The position numbers and the translations under genes are program-made. From NCBI GenBank assembly GCA_022072405.1, contig JAJVHX010000007.1, positions 124,001-188,000 of the forward strand: a DNA stretch of 64,000 bases, given 5' to 3'. Source of the DNA: Phycisphaerae bacterium. GTDB taxonomy: Bacteria; Planctomycetota; Phycisphaerae; UBA1845; CAIVHJ01. This document shows positions 8,058 through 17,170 of the stretch, one piece after another; the stretch's first letter is position 1; each line of letters begins with the position of its first letter. The notes below the pieces were generated by a model. It was not told the origin of the DNA, did no database searches, and was given only the letters and a program-made list of their open reading frames with translations.

Positions 8058-10152
8058 TTTTCGGCTCGTCGAAAAGATCGTCGATATCCTGCTGCCAAGC
8101 CTGGTCGGTTTCGCGGCGTAATTCCTCCTGCAATTGAATGATAGCCTGCAGCAGGCTGATGGTTTCGTGAAATCCTTCCCAGCGGCTCATATTGTTCAGG
8201 ATAGCATCCATTTGTCGCAAAATCTGCATTTGCGCGATGTCGATCGTCGCCAGACTCGATGCGTCGGGTTGATCCGCCAGGCGGTTGAGTTGTTCGTGGA
8301 GGGCGGGGAGGCGATTCTGCACCAGTTCGCCCAGCGGCTCAATAATGCCCCGGCCCAATCGTTCCTGCACGGCGGCGGAATCGAGCTGGTTGATGCGCAA
8401 TTCATCATGCAATCGCTGGAACTGTTGGCGGACCAGCCCCACCTGGCGATTGATCTGCTGCTGCATCCGCGCGGCGGTACGCTGATCGAGCGGTGCCGAC
8501 GCGGCGGGTTGATCCAGTTGCTGGGCCCAGGTCAGCAGGTTGCGGCGGAGTTGCTCCTGCATGGAGTAGGCGCGTTCAAACTCCTGGCGATATTCCTGCT
8601 CGCGGCGGGAAAGTTCAGCCAGCAGTTCATCGGTGGTGGCGATGCGGAAACGGAAGGTGCTGCTGCGTCCCTCACCGGGTCCGCTGATGTCATTTTCATC
8701 GCGGGCCAAGGCGGAGAGTTGCAGGTTCTGGCCGATCTCCGGCTGCCACTCCGCCAGATGCAGCAATTGCGATGTGGACCATTGTTTGGAAGAGCGCGGC
8801 GGCGGGCCGATGGGGCGCTGTTGTTCCGTCCCTTCAGCACCTCCCCATTGCCAAGCGAGGGCGGCCTCCGCCAGCCCGAACCGATCCTTTAATTCCAGTT
8901 GCAACGGCAGAATGGCCTGGGGGGTGAGCAGATCGCCCGCTCCGGGAATGCGCAGCTCCACCACCGGCGGGGCGTCGGCGAGCAGCTTGATCTGCCAGGC
9001 CTGCGGGCGGAGATTTTCCAGCCCGCGCGTATCGCGCAACGTCCAACGATAAATGCCCGACTGTTGCGGCTGAAACTGTGCCCGCCATTGCTCGCCCTGC
9101 GGTTGGGCGGTTGCGACGGGCAGTTCATCCAGCAGGAGCGTGCAGGCCGCCAGCGGCTGATGGGCGGTGAACAGGAATTCGACGCTGCTGCCGGTCAATA
9201 GTTCGATCTGACCCGCCTCGGCAGCCAGTTGGTAGCGCGGTTCGCGCGTATAGGCTGGCGGCTGGATGGTGATAATCGCCGATTGAATTCGAGGTCGATC
9301 GACCAGCCGCACGTCGGTCCAGTCGCTCAAGCCGTCGTGCCCTCGGGCGCGGAGCCGCACGTTTTCAGTCAACCGGGGCAGCAGGGCGCGAAATTCATCG
9401 CTGCCCACACCCGTCATGGTGATATATTCGGTGCGATCCGGCCGGCGGATTTCCAGGCGCACCAGTCGCGGCCGCACTCCGCCGGATTGATAACGGATTT
9501 CCAGATCCTCATCGCGCGGAGAAAAGATCATGCCCTGTTCAGTGGTGTTGAGGAGGTGCAGTCGGGTTTGCTGCGGCCATTCGCTGCGGCCCAGCAGCAG
9601 GTTCCGCTCGACGGCGATGGCCAGGGTCTGAGGCCAGAGCAGTGTGGCGCCCGCCCAACCGGCCGCCAGTAACAAAATGATTCCACATCGCCGCCGATGT
9701 CTCGTCCGATTGAGCAAGGTATCAACCGGTACGCCTTCGAGTGCGACAGCCGCCTGGTGGAGCGTGGCGGAACGCAATTCCGATGATTGGTGATCCGCCG
9801 CCGGTCCGGATGGATCGCCGAACTGCACCGCACTGATCAGGCGACTCTGCAGCTGTGGGAAGCGAGCTTCGATTACTTCCGCCAGATCGGCCAGGTGCAG
9901 CGGCTGTTGCAGCGGTCGCACCAGCCAGCGCCATAAAATCGCGATGCAACCAGCCACCAGTCCCAGCAGCAACGTGGCCCGCATCGGCCGCTGCAGGTGC
10001 AGCCAGTAATCCAGTGACCATTGCACAATGACCCCGCCGCCCAGCAGCACCAGCCACCGGGCTAATCCATCCATCAGCACATGGAACCGCAGTCGTCGCA
10101 ATAACTGCTGCAGAGTGTGCTGCCAGCGAAATGAAATGTCAGTGGCTTTCAA
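8050..10152 (-). CDS. DUF4175-like membrane protein
   Basis: The 700-residue protein opens with two transmembrane helices (about residues 30-50 and 60-78). A soluble stretch containing EVIEARFPQLQSRLISAVQF follows, then a third helix (GIILLLAAGWAGATLLWP). The body is beta-rich with immunoglobulin-like patches such as PPAYTREP and VEFLFTAHQPLAACTL, and the C-terminus is helical or coiled coil. This topology and the EARFPQLxxRLISAVQ stretch match DUF4175-type proteins that accompany BatA-like VWA proteins. It is probably an inner-membrane protein with a large periplasmic domain. It lies 30 bases downstream of the second VWA gene and overlaps the coiled-coil gene by 8 bases. The function is unknown. 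Confidence 0.75.
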   Translation of the reverse strand: MKATDISFRWQHTLQQLLRRLRFHVLMDGLARWLVLLGGGVIVQWSLDYWLHLQRPMRATLLLGLVAGCIAILWRWLVRPLQQPLHLADLAEVIEARFPQLQSRLISAVQFGDPSGPAADHQSSELRSATLHQAAVALEGVPVDTLLNRTRHRRRCGIILLLAAGWAGATLLWPQTLAIAVERNLLLGRSEWPQQTRLHLLNTTEQGMIFSPRDEDLEIRYQSGGVRPRLVRLEIRRPDRTEYITMTGVGSDEFRALLPRLTENVRLRARGHDGLSDWTDVRLVDRPRIQSAIITIQPPAYTREPRYQLAAEAGQIELLTGSSVEFLFTAHQPLAACTLLLDELPVATAQPQGEQWRAQFQPQQSGIYRWTLRDTRGLENLRPQAWQIKLLADAPPVVELRIPGAGDLLTPQAILPLQLELKDRFGLAEAALAWQWGGAEGTEQQRPIGPPPRSSKQWSTSQLLHLAEWQPEIGQNLQLSALARDENDISGPGEGRSSTFRFRIATTDELLAELSRREQEYRQEFERAYSMQEQLRRNLLTWAQQLDQPAASAPLDQRTAARMQQQINRQVGLVRQQFQRLHDELRINQLDSAAVQERLGRGIIEPLGELVQNRLPALHEQLNRLADQPDASSLATIDIAQMQILRQMDAILNNMSRWEGFHETISLLQAIIQLQEELRRETDQAWQQDIDDLFDEPKNE

Positions 10153-10182
10153 TTTCTATCCCCTGCACCCTCTGCCCTTCTC

Positions 10183-12621
10183 CTATAACATCGACCACCA
10201 TTTACGCAGCGACCATTCGATCGCCAGAAGCAGCACGATGACCAGAAGCATCGAGTAACGATCCCACAGCGGTTCGGGTACGCCGCGCGACACCTGCGAT
10301 TCATGCCGATCCGGAATTTTATCCGCCAAGGTAATTGCCTGATCGAGAGTCAGGTAGCTGCCGCCGGCGGAGAGTCGGGCCAGTTGTTCCAAGGCGGTGC
10401 GATTCTGTTGCGGTTGCTGGATTTCCAGGTTCGGTTCCCGGGTTTCAAACCAGTGGGTCAGCGTGATCGGAGAGGTGTCGTCGCTCGCCTGATAGTTAAG
10501 TTGTACCCGGTATTCGCCGACCGCCGGTGGTTGATACGATCCCACATACCAGCCGGGGCGGGCCGGATCGGCGGCCAGCCAGAGCGAAGTGTGCAGCTCC
10601 GGTTGCTCGGTGGATTGCACTTCGGCAGCTTGGCGCGGTGTGACCAGCGGCTGGTATTCACTATCCGTCAGATAGGCCGACAGCGTCACCGCCTGGCCCA
10701 GGTCGTAGCGCGGAGCGTCGGATTGCAGACGGCCTCGACCATTGCCGCCGAGCAGCCGCCCTTCAGCCAGATAACGCAGCATCTGGATCCAGAACTGGTT
10801 AAAGCGTTCCTCGCCGGCCCGCCGCCAGCGCCAGGTGCCGTCGAAACCGATGAAGGCGCTGCGTCCGGCGCCGATAAATTGTGTTGCGGCGAGTACGTGG
10901 CCGCCGTAACGATTGCGCATGCGCGGGTGGCCGTGGCGGAGCAGTACGGTGGCGGCCGGTTTTTCGCTGCGCACCGGATAATGCCAGAAAACCTGCAGCC
11001 AGTCGGCGGAGTCTGCTGCGGCGCTGTCCGTCGAGGATTGCAACACCCGCATCGCCGGATGGGCGCGCGCGGCAGTGAGAATTTCCAGCGGCTGACCGGT
11101 TTTCTGGTAATAACCGATTTCATTCAACAGCAACTCAGCTTGTGGATCGGCGATCACCGGAAGTAACTCGCGCAGCGGCATCATGGTGGGTGATTGAAAG
11201 AAGCGGGAGGTGTAGGGTCGGCCGACATGATAAAGCAATCCGCTGCCCCGCCGCGCGACCAGCTGGGCGAGGTGTTCAGCCCAGCCGGCGGGCAACTGCT
11301 GCGGATCGGGATCGAGCAGAAGGAACAGATCATATTTTCCGAGTTCTGCAGCTTCGATCGGCAGATGGTCCAGGGGGTAGTCGCCCTCGCGGATGGCGGT
11401 GGAATCGGCTGATTGCAGCCAGCAGCTCAGTTCGAAGGAGGGGTCACGGGTCAGCAGATTGGTCAGCAATCGATAAGTCCAGTTCGGCCCGCCCGCCACC
11501 AGCAGTACCCGCAGTTTGTTATCCAGCACCTGCACGCGGATCGGCAGGAGGTTGTCGGCGGTGATGGCTTCACGCGGATCGGCGACGATCTGTAACTGGT
11601 AGAGATAGCGGCCTGCTTCGCGGGGACGATGTTCAAACTGCACGGTGCGGGGTTGGCCGTCTGCGGCAGCAGTGATGGACTGCTGGGCGATGAGGTGGGG
11701 TGCTGCGGCGGTGCCGTCGACGCTTTGCTCCAGCAGTTGCACGGAGCCGCTGCTGTTTTCCAGTCCGTAGCTGCTGATCTCAGCGGTAATGGTGAAGGGA
11801 TCGTTGATGAAGGCGCTCTGCGGGGCGGACACATTCTGCATCCGCCAGTTGAGCGGTGGTTCCAGCGGTCCCAATCCAATGGTGTAGACGGGCAGGCCGC
11901 GCAGCCGGGCCATCCGACCCAGTTGTTCCACGTTTTCACCATGATTGAACTGGCCGTCACTCAGTACGATGACGGCGGCGATCGGGGCGTTACCCGCCTG
12001 GGCCAGCGCCCCCCGCAAGGCTAGTCCCAGATCGGTGACCGGTGCCGGAGTGATGTCGGCTGGTTGAGTGGCCATCTCACTGATGGCGGCGGCAAGCGTC
12101 GTATCAGCCTCATTTCGTCGAGCGGGAATATCGTTGAGCAGTTGGCTCTGGTCTCCGATCGACCAGACCTGCACCCGGTTTCGCCTGGAGAGCTGTTGGA
12201 GCAATGCAGTCGGGGGGGTGCTCAGGAGACGTTGTACTTGTTCGACGCGGGTGGGTACGTCGGGCTGAGAGGTGATGTCTGTCGTCGGGGTTGATGGGCT
12301 GCCGGTCAGCATCATGCTGGCGGAGCGGTCGCTCAACACCAGTGTATAGGATTCGATATGGTGATGCACATACTCCGCCCAGACCGGTTCGAACCAGATC
12401 ATCACCAGCAGCAGCACCACGCTGCACCGCAATCCCGCCAGCACCATCCGGCCGCGCAAGGTCGAACCGGCCCGCTGTTCGCGTCGATAGAGTTGCACGA
12501 TCGCCACCAGCACCGCCGCCATCAGCAGCAGGGTGACCAGCAACAGCCAGTCCGGCGGCTGATAGTTCAACTCCAGCCGGCGTTCCAGATAGGTTTGTGC
12601 TAATAGAATCGTCTTCTGCAA
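10183..12621 (-). CDS. Membrane VWA / glutamine-amidotransferase-like protein
   Basis: The product has 812 residues, with N-terminal hydrophobic helices near residues 27-45 and 62-82. A von Willebrand A domain follows, with a MIDAS-like motif LSDRSASM (D-x-S-x-S) and a second acidic loop VLSDGQFNHGE. Farther on, LRVLLVAGGPNWTYR and LFLLLDPDPQQLPAGW look like a class-I glutamine-amidotransferase fold without an evident catalytic Cys. A single hydrophobic helix ends the protein (SMLLVIVLLLAIEWSL). This architecture is common for the larger VWA protein of MoxR operons. It follows the BatA-like gene after a 126-base gap that contains a possible micro-gene. A role in metal-dependent protein contacts at the membrane is inferred. 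Confidence 0.8.
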   Translation of the reverse strand: MQKTILLAQTYLERRLELNYQPPDWLLLVTLLLMAAVLVAIVQLYRREQRAGSTLRGRMVLAGLRCSVVLLLVMIWFEPVWAEYVHHHIESYTLVLSDRSASMMLTGSPSTPTTDITSQPDVPTRVEQVQRLLSTPPTALLQQLSRRNRVQVWSIGDQSQLLNDIPARRNEADTTLAAAISEMATQPADITPAPVTDLGLALRGALAQAGNAPIAAVIVLSDGQFNHGENVEQLGRMARLRGLPVYTIGLGPLEPPLNWRMQNVSAPQSAFINDPFTITAEISSYGLENSSGSVQLLEQSVDGTAAAPHLIAQQSITAAADGQPRTVQFEHRPREAGRYLYQLQIVADPREAITADNLLPIRVQVLDNKLRVLLVAGGPNWTYRLLTNLLTRDPSFELSCWLQSADSTAIREGDYPLDHLPIEAAELGKYDLFLLLDPDPQQLPAGWAEHLAQLVARRGSGLLYHVGRPYTSRFFQSPTMMPLRELLPVIADPQAELLLNEIGYYQKTGQPLEILTAARAHPAMRVLQSSTDSAAADSADWLQVFWHYPVRSEKPAATVLLRHGHPRMRNRYGGHVLAATQFIGAGRSAFIGFDGTWRWRRAGEERFNQFWIQMLRYLAEGRLLGGNGRGRLQSDAPRYDLGQAVTLSAYLTDSEYQPLVTPRQAAEVQSTEQPELHTSLWLAADPARPGWYVGSYQPPAVGEYRVQLNYQASDDTSPITLTHWFETREPNLEIQQPQQNRTALEQLARLSAGGSYLTLDQAITLADKIPDRHESQVSRGVPEPLWDRYSMLLVIVLLLAIEWSLRKWWSML

Positions 12622-12632
12622 TGATTGCTCTT

Positions 12633-12740
12633 TTAATTTACATCAGCCAACGCATCATTAAGTAAACGGCCTGTTCCGAATCCGCGCGCTGGTACCCGCA
12701 GCTCTGATATTTCACGTAAGTACTCTTTACGGCCCATCAT
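12633..12740 (-). CDS. Possible 35-residue micro-ORF inside the operon
   Basis: An uninterrupted reading frame of 35 codons (two in-frame ATGs at 12740 and 12737, TAA at 12633-12635) fills most of the otherwise empty 126-base gap in the operon. It begins 8 bases after the stop of the BatA-like gene and ends 11 bases before the next start. The encoded peptide begins MMGRKEYLREISELRV and is charged and mixed in composition, not low complexity. No clear Shine-Dalgarno is visible, so it could be chance or could act through coupled translation. Confidence 0.3.
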   Translation of the reverse strand: MMGRKEYLREISELRVPARGFGTGRLLNDALADVN

Positions 12741-12747
12741 CTACGAG

Positions 12748-15051
12748 TCACCCTTTCCCCCACCACCAGGCGAGGCTCAGTTCGCTGAGCAGTACCAGCA
12801 GCAGTCCGACCCACACCCCGCGCCACATTTCCTGCTCGATGATCGGGGCGCCTTCACCCAGGTCGGCGATCCGGCGAGCCCAGTGAATCTGCAGATTTCC
12901 GACCGGATGGGTCAGCTCCTCCGCCGTACCGCACGCCAGATCACTTTCACGCGGATCGGGATTAACCGCCAGCCATTCGGACTGAGTGGGCGTATTGAAT
13001 GGTTCGAGCAGCAACTGGTAAAAACCGCAGAGCGTCATTGATACCTGTGACCAGGCGGCGGGTTGATCGGGTGTTGCACTGGTGGCCGTCAGTAACAGCG
13101 CCGGGTCAGCCGGAAAATTCGGCGGTTGCAGTTGAGCGGTCGGCTGATAGCGCAGCGGGTCATAGGGATAATTGAAATCACCGCCGGCGTATAAGCGATG
13201 GTCGCCGGACGCGGCAGCTGGGGCGAGATATTGCACCATCTCCTGCATACTGACCAGGTAGCTGGGCAGCCGGGCCCAGTTGTTCCAGGCCAGGTCAGCA
13301 CTGCTGCTCCACAATAGAACACGTCCATGTCCGTAATGCTGTTCCAGGAGTGCGGGCAGTTGCCGTCCATCCTGATAACGGGCGAGGATCGCCACGGCTG
13401 GCGGCGAACTGGCGGGTGCGGTGCTGGTGGTCGGTGCGGAAGTGGTCGACTCAGTTGGGATAAATTCCAGATAGCTGCTGAAGCCGAGCAGTTGCCGTTC
13501 AGGGTTCTCGCCGCTGCTGAAGACGCGAACCACGGGATGATCGGGTTGGAGCAGTTCGAGGGTGGGCGGTTGCTGGGCGGTGGTGGCGGTGATCAGTTGG
13601 CCGATGCGGCCGGGCAGCAATCCGTCGCCGGCGTTAAAGAGCCGCTCGTTGTAATAATCAATATCCACTTCATCGCCCAGAAAGATGGCCAACCCTCCGC
13701 CCTGCCGCACCCAGGGTTCCAGTCGGCTGAGCAGCTCTTCGCTGGGGCGGGCGACATTGGCCAGCACCACCACCTGATAATGTTGCGGATCGACGGTTTC
13801 CAGATTGGCTTCTTCCAGAGTGGTGGCGTTAATGCCGCTGTAGACCGGTCCCTCCGGTTGCAGGGCTATCTGCAACAAAGCGGTTTCATCGTCGATTCGC
13901 TCGGTGGCGGGCGAGCCGTTTACCAGCAGTACGCGGAGCGCCTCCTGGGCTGCGGCGGAGAAATAGCGGATATTATCCAGCGGTAGCTGATCAGCCGGCA
14001 GTTCAACGCGCAACCGGGTCGAACCGGCATTGGGCAGAATCAACCGGCTGGTCAGGGTCAATTCTTCTCCCGGAGCCAGTCTAGGAACTGTCAGCGGTGG
14101 ACGGGCCAGCTCTTCAACCGTGATATTCAACTCCTGTTCCGCGGTTGGAATCGATCCATAATTTTTCAGCGTAATCTGCAGCCGACCCTCCACGCCCGCC
14201 ACCCAGACGGATTGGGCAGCCTTCAATTCGGTAATGGCTAGATTGTCGCGCGCCCCATCGACCGGCTGTACCAGCGTCACTTTCAGCGGACGTTCGTTAA
14301 ACGGCCATTGCTCGAACACGCTCCAGGGATTGACGGTAGCCGATGTTTCATCGGATGCGTTGGTCAGATCGCTTTTCAGTCCCCAGTCCTGCCGTTGAAA
14401 ATCGCTGAAGAGGTAGAGTGCGGTGGAGGCGGGGTCGCCGGCCAGAAGCTGATCGCGCAACTGTTGCAGTGTTTGCATCACCGGCCAGCGGCCTTCCGTC
14501 GGGGCGGTGGTTTCCAGTCGAGCGGTAATCTCGGCCAGAGACTGCGGCGTCAAATGCACTCCCTGCACCAGCGGTGATTGGAACGACGACGCCAGCAGGA
14601 TGGTCACGCGCTGCGGGGCTTGTCGGCGCTGCCACTCCTGCAACAGGGATAGTAACTCGGTGCGGGCTTTTTGAAAGGTACTGTCATCGTTGTCGCGGTA
14701 GCTTGTACTGAATGAATCATCCAGCAGCAGGATGGCCTGACCGGCGTTCTCACCGGGCAACAGGTTCGCCAGCATGCCGCCGGCTACGTGCGGCCGTGCC
14801 AACAGCAACCCCAGCAGCAGCATCGCCAGACAGCGCAGCAGCAGCAATATCAATTCGCGCAGGGTAACTTTGCGGCGATTCTGTTTATCCGCCAGTAACA
14901 GGAAATCCATCGCTGCCCAGCGCACCCGCCGATAACGCCGCCGGGCGAGCAGATGAATGATGACCGGCACGCTGACCGCCGCCAGTCCGGCGTACCACAA
15001 CCCCGGCGTCACCAGGGCGGCTAACATGTACGAGAGTAAGAGCATTCTCAA
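12748..15051 (-). CDS. BatA-like VWA membrane protein
   Basis: The 767-residue product begins with the BatA N-terminal signature: a hydrophobic helix, then VPVIIHLLARRRYRRVRWAA, then a second helix preceded by KVTLRELILLLLRC. A VWA domain follows with D-x-S-x-S at D111-S115 (LLDDSFSTS). After it come Ig-like beta segments and a flavodoxin/amidotransferase-like region (VVVLANVARPSEELLSRL, GGLAIFLGDEVD). A last helix near the C-terminus is WVGLLLVLLSELSLAWW. In Bat and MoxR systems such proteins are membrane-anchored with a periplasmic VWA domain. It starts 6 bases after the DUF58 gene. The substrate is unknown. Confidence 0.85.
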   Translation of the reverse strand: MRMLLLSYMLAALVTPGLWYAGLAAVSVPVIIHLLARRRYRRVRWAAMDFLLLADKQNRRKVTLRELILLLLRCLAMLLLGLLLARPHVAGGMLANLLPGENAGQAILLLDDSFSTSYRDNDDSTFQKARTELLSLLQEWQRRQAPQRVTILLASSFQSPLVQGVHLTPQSLAEITARLETTAPTEGRWPVMQTLQQLRDQLLAGDPASTALYLFSDFQRQDWGLKSDLTNASDETSATVNPWSVFEQWPFNERPLKVTLVQPVDGARDNLAITELKAAQSVWVAGVEGRLQITLKNYGSIPTAEQELNITVEELARPPLTVPRLAPGEELTLTSRLILPNAGSTRLRVELPADQLPLDNIRYFSAAAQEALRVLLVNGSPATERIDDETALLQIALQPEGPVYSGINATTLEEANLETVDPQHYQVVVLANVARPSEELLSRLEPWVRQGGGLAIFLGDEVDIDYYNERLFNAGDGLLPGRIGQLITATTAQQPPTLELLQPDHPVVRVFSSGENPERQLLGFSSYLEFIPTESTTSAPTTSTAPASSPPAVAILARYQDGRQLPALLEQHYGHGRVLLWSSSADLAWNNWARLPSYLVSMQEMVQYLAPAAASGDHRLYAGGDFNYPYDPLRYQPTAQLQPPNFPADPALLLTATSATPDQPAAWSQVSMTLCGFYQLLLEPFNTPTQSEWLAVNPDPRESDLACGTAEELTHPVGNLQIHWARRIADLGEGAPIIEQEMWRGVWVGLLLVLLSELSLAWWWGKG

Positions 15052-15057
15052 CCGCCG

Positions 15058-15963
15058 TTACTTGCTTCGACCATGGCACCGCCAGGCCAGGTAGCTGGTC
15101 AGGGCGACATCCAGCGGCTCGCTGGTGTTCAGTTGCCGATAGTCCATCCGGTGATCCATGCAGAACCCCCGCACCCGGCCGATGAATCCCTGCACCGCTG
15201 CCAGATAGGCGCGGCGGAGGGCTTGCGGGTCGCTCTTCAGCCGCTGCGGCAGCTCCAGCCCTTCGAACAGCGTCCGCTGCTCAAACGGGAAATTCAATTC
15301 GTCGCTGTGCAGAAGATGAAAGACGATGATTTCCTGCTTTAAGGCGGACAATCGGGCCAGGCTGTCTATGATGCTCGGCAGATCGGCCAGGAGATCGGAG
15401 ATCAGTACGATCAAACCCCGGCGGCGAGCCTGCTCCGCCAACTGGCCGAACACGGCCGTCACGTCGGTACCGGCAGCGGGCGTATGATTTTCGAGCACCT
15501 GCATGATGTGGGCGAGTTGCCGACTACTGGCTGCCGGCGGAAGCTGCTGGCGAATCGCGGCATCGAAGAGTACCAGCCCGGCGGCATCCTGCTGGTGAAT
15601 CTGCAGATGAGCGAGGCACGCCGCCAGCGTGGCTGCATAATCCCACTTGGTCCAGCTTGATCCTTCAGCGGGGTAACTCATCGATGCCGAACCATCCACC
15701 AGAATGTGGCAACGCAGGTTGGTTTCTTCTTCATACTGTTTGATGTAGAGACGGTCGCTGCGGGCCAGCATCCGCCAGTCGAGATGGCGGAGATCGTCGC
15801 CGGCAGCGTATTCGCGATGCTGGGCAAATTCCACGCTGTGGCCCTGGTAGGGGCTTTGGTGCAGACCGCTGACGAAGCCCTCCATCACGGTGCGGGCCCG
15901 CAGCTCCAGCCGGGTGATCCGGCTGAGCACCTCAGGATGATAATACTTGGCGGAGCTGGCCAT
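15058..15963 (-). CDS. DUF58-domain protein with VWA fold
   Basis: The 301-residue protein carries the DUF58 signature [20 protein letters not shown] (about residues 55-74), which is the usual partner of MoxR ATPases. A degenerate VWA domain follows, with D-G-S-A-S at residues 90-94 (ILVDGSASM) and [11 protein letters not shown]. No membrane helix is visible, so unlike many DUF58 proteins it is probably cytoplasmic. Its first 32 bases overlap the 3' end of the MoxR gene, a classic coupling. It probably acts as the MIDAS-containing adaptor of the ATPase; this rests on family knowledge. Confidence 0.92.
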   Translation of the reverse strand: MASSAKYYHPEVLSRITRLELRARTVMEGFVSGLHQSPYQGHSVEFAQHREYAAGDDLRHLDWRMLARSDRLYIKQYEEETNLRCHILVDGSASMSYPAEGSSWTKWDYAATLAACLAHLQIHQQDAAGLVLFDAAIRQQLPPAASSRQLAHIMQVLENHTPAAGTDVTAVFGQLAEQARRRGLIVLISDLLADLPSIIDSLARLSALKQEIIVFHLLHSDELNFPFEQRTLFEGLELPQRLKSDPQALRRAYLAAVQGFIGRVRGFCMDHRMDYRQLNTSEPLDVALTSYLAWRCHGRSK

Positions 15964-17095
15964 CGCGCGTAATTACCGATGAGTGGGGGGGAATGATCTC
16001 CAGGATTCGCTCGATCAGCCGGTCCGGCGTGTAGCCTTCCGCTTCAGCGGAATAGTTCAGCACCAGCCGGTGGCGGAGCACCGGTTTGAGCAGCGTGCGC
16101 AGATCCTCGACGGCGACATGATAGCGCCCCTGAAGGACCGCCCGGGCCTTGGCCGCCAGAATCAGAAATTGCACCGCTCGCGGTCCGGCACCCCAGGTGA
16201 TGAGGCGATGAAGCTCCGTCAAACCTGCGGCGAGAGGTTCAGCGGAAGATCGCTCCCTGACGGTCGCGGCGCGGTTAGAAGCAGATCGCTCGCTGGCGTT
16301 CGCGGCGCTGATGGTTTCTGGTTCAGCGGGGCGGGTGGCGCGGACCAGATCGAGGGCCTGGTTGATGACGTTGGGGGCGATTGGTACGCGGCGGATCAGT
16401 TGTTGCAGATCGAGTATCTGAGATCGGTTGAGTACCGGTTGCGTGGTCGGTTGCACCGTCGTCGTGGTGCGCTCGGCAATGGCGAATTCCTCATCGTAGG
16501 TCGGATAGCGAACAAAGATCTTGAACATGAAGCGATCCTGCTGGGCTTCGGGCAGCGGATAGGTGCCTTCCTGTTCGATCGGGTTTTGGGTGGCCAGCAC
16601 GAAGAAGGGTGCCTCAAGGGCGTGTCTTTGGCCCCCGACCGTGACCTGCCGCTCCTGCATACATTCCAGCAGGGCCGCCTGCGTCTTGGGCGGAGTGCGG
16701 TTGATTTCATCGGCCAGCAGCACATGGGTGAAGACCGGCCCCTGCACAAAGCGCAGCGACCGCTCACCGGTGGTGCGATCCTGCTGCATGATTTCCGTGC
16801 CGGTGATGTCGGAAGGCATCAGGTCGGGCGTGAACTGGATGCGGGCGAAGCTCAGGTCCAGCCCGCGGGCCAGCGTGGAGATCAGCAGCGTCTTGGCCAG
16901 CCCCGGCACGCCCTCCAGGATGCAATGGCCGCCGGCGAACAGGGCGATCAAGAGCTGCTCGATTACCTCTTCCTGCCCGACAATCACCTCGTGCAGCGTC
17001 GCCCGAATCCGCTCATACGCCGCCTGCAACTGCGCCACCGCAAGCACATCGCCCTGGCTAAGTTGTTCTGAAGCATTCTGGCTGGATGTACTCAT
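15932..17095 (-). CDS. MoxR-family AAA+ ATPase carrying an in-frame repeat insertion
   Basis: The 387-residue AAA+ ATPase has Walker A GVPGLAKT (62-69), Walker B HVLLADE (124-130) followed by [18 protein letters not shown], and sensor-1 region [20 protein letters not shown]. These match MoxR/RavA-type chaperone ATPases that remodel or activate partner proteins with VWA domains. It has about 35 extra N-terminal residues before the family core. Around residues 259-285 there is an insertion, SERSAS then [13 protein letters not shown], encoded by two tandem 36-base units of a genomic palindromic repeat. The insertion lies in the region between the AAA core and the C-terminal lid and would probably form an exposed loop. 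Downstream gene starts overlap it, so it heads the MoxR-DUF58-VWA core. Confidence 0.95.
   Translation of the reverse strand: MSTSSQNASEQLSQGDVLAVAQLQAAYERIRATLHEVIVGQEEVIEQLLIALFAGGHCILEGVPGLAKTLLISTLARGLDLSFARIQFTPDLMPSDITGTEIMQQDRTTGERSLRFVQGPVFTHVLLADEINRTPPKTQAALLECMQERQVTVGGQRHALEAPFFVLATQNPIEQEGTYPLPEAQQDRFMFKIFVRYPTYDEEFAIAERTTTTVQPTTQPVLNRSQILDLQQLIRRVPIAPNVINQALDLVRATRPAEPETISAANASERSASNRAATVRERSSAEPLAAGLTELHRLITWGAGPRAVQFLILAAKARAVLQGRYHVAVEDLRTLLKPVLRHRLVLNYSAEAEGYTPDRLIERILEIIPPHSSVITRDGQLRQVLSS
16248..16313 (-). repeat. Two tandem RERS-type palindromic repeat units inside moxR
   Basis: On the plus strand, GATCGCTCCCTGACGGTCGC (from 16248) and GATCGCTCGCTGGCGTTCGC (from 16284) start exactly 36 bases apart. 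The reverse complement of the first contains CGCGACCGTCAGGGAGCG, the same core seen at 53811 and 63204. The second is closer to the version at 27321. Being 36 bases each, they keep the reading frame. Confidence 0.8.
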
Positions 17096-17170
17096 GCTTG
17101 ATCCCCAAAAAAACCCCGGTTCGAGGATTTCATATTGTATGCCATCAATGGTTATTCACCAACCGATCAT

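Noticed and set aside
12673..12690. Possible copy of the palindromic repeat (CCGCGCGCTGG)
   Set aside because: Only 11 bases are shared with the copy at 22771 and neither palindrome arm is complete.
15983..17071. 362-codon plus-strand frame opposite moxR
   Set aside because: Opposite strand of a clear AAA+ ATPase with all motifs; the product shows no domain and is Arg/Gly-rich as expected from antisense of GC-rich codons.
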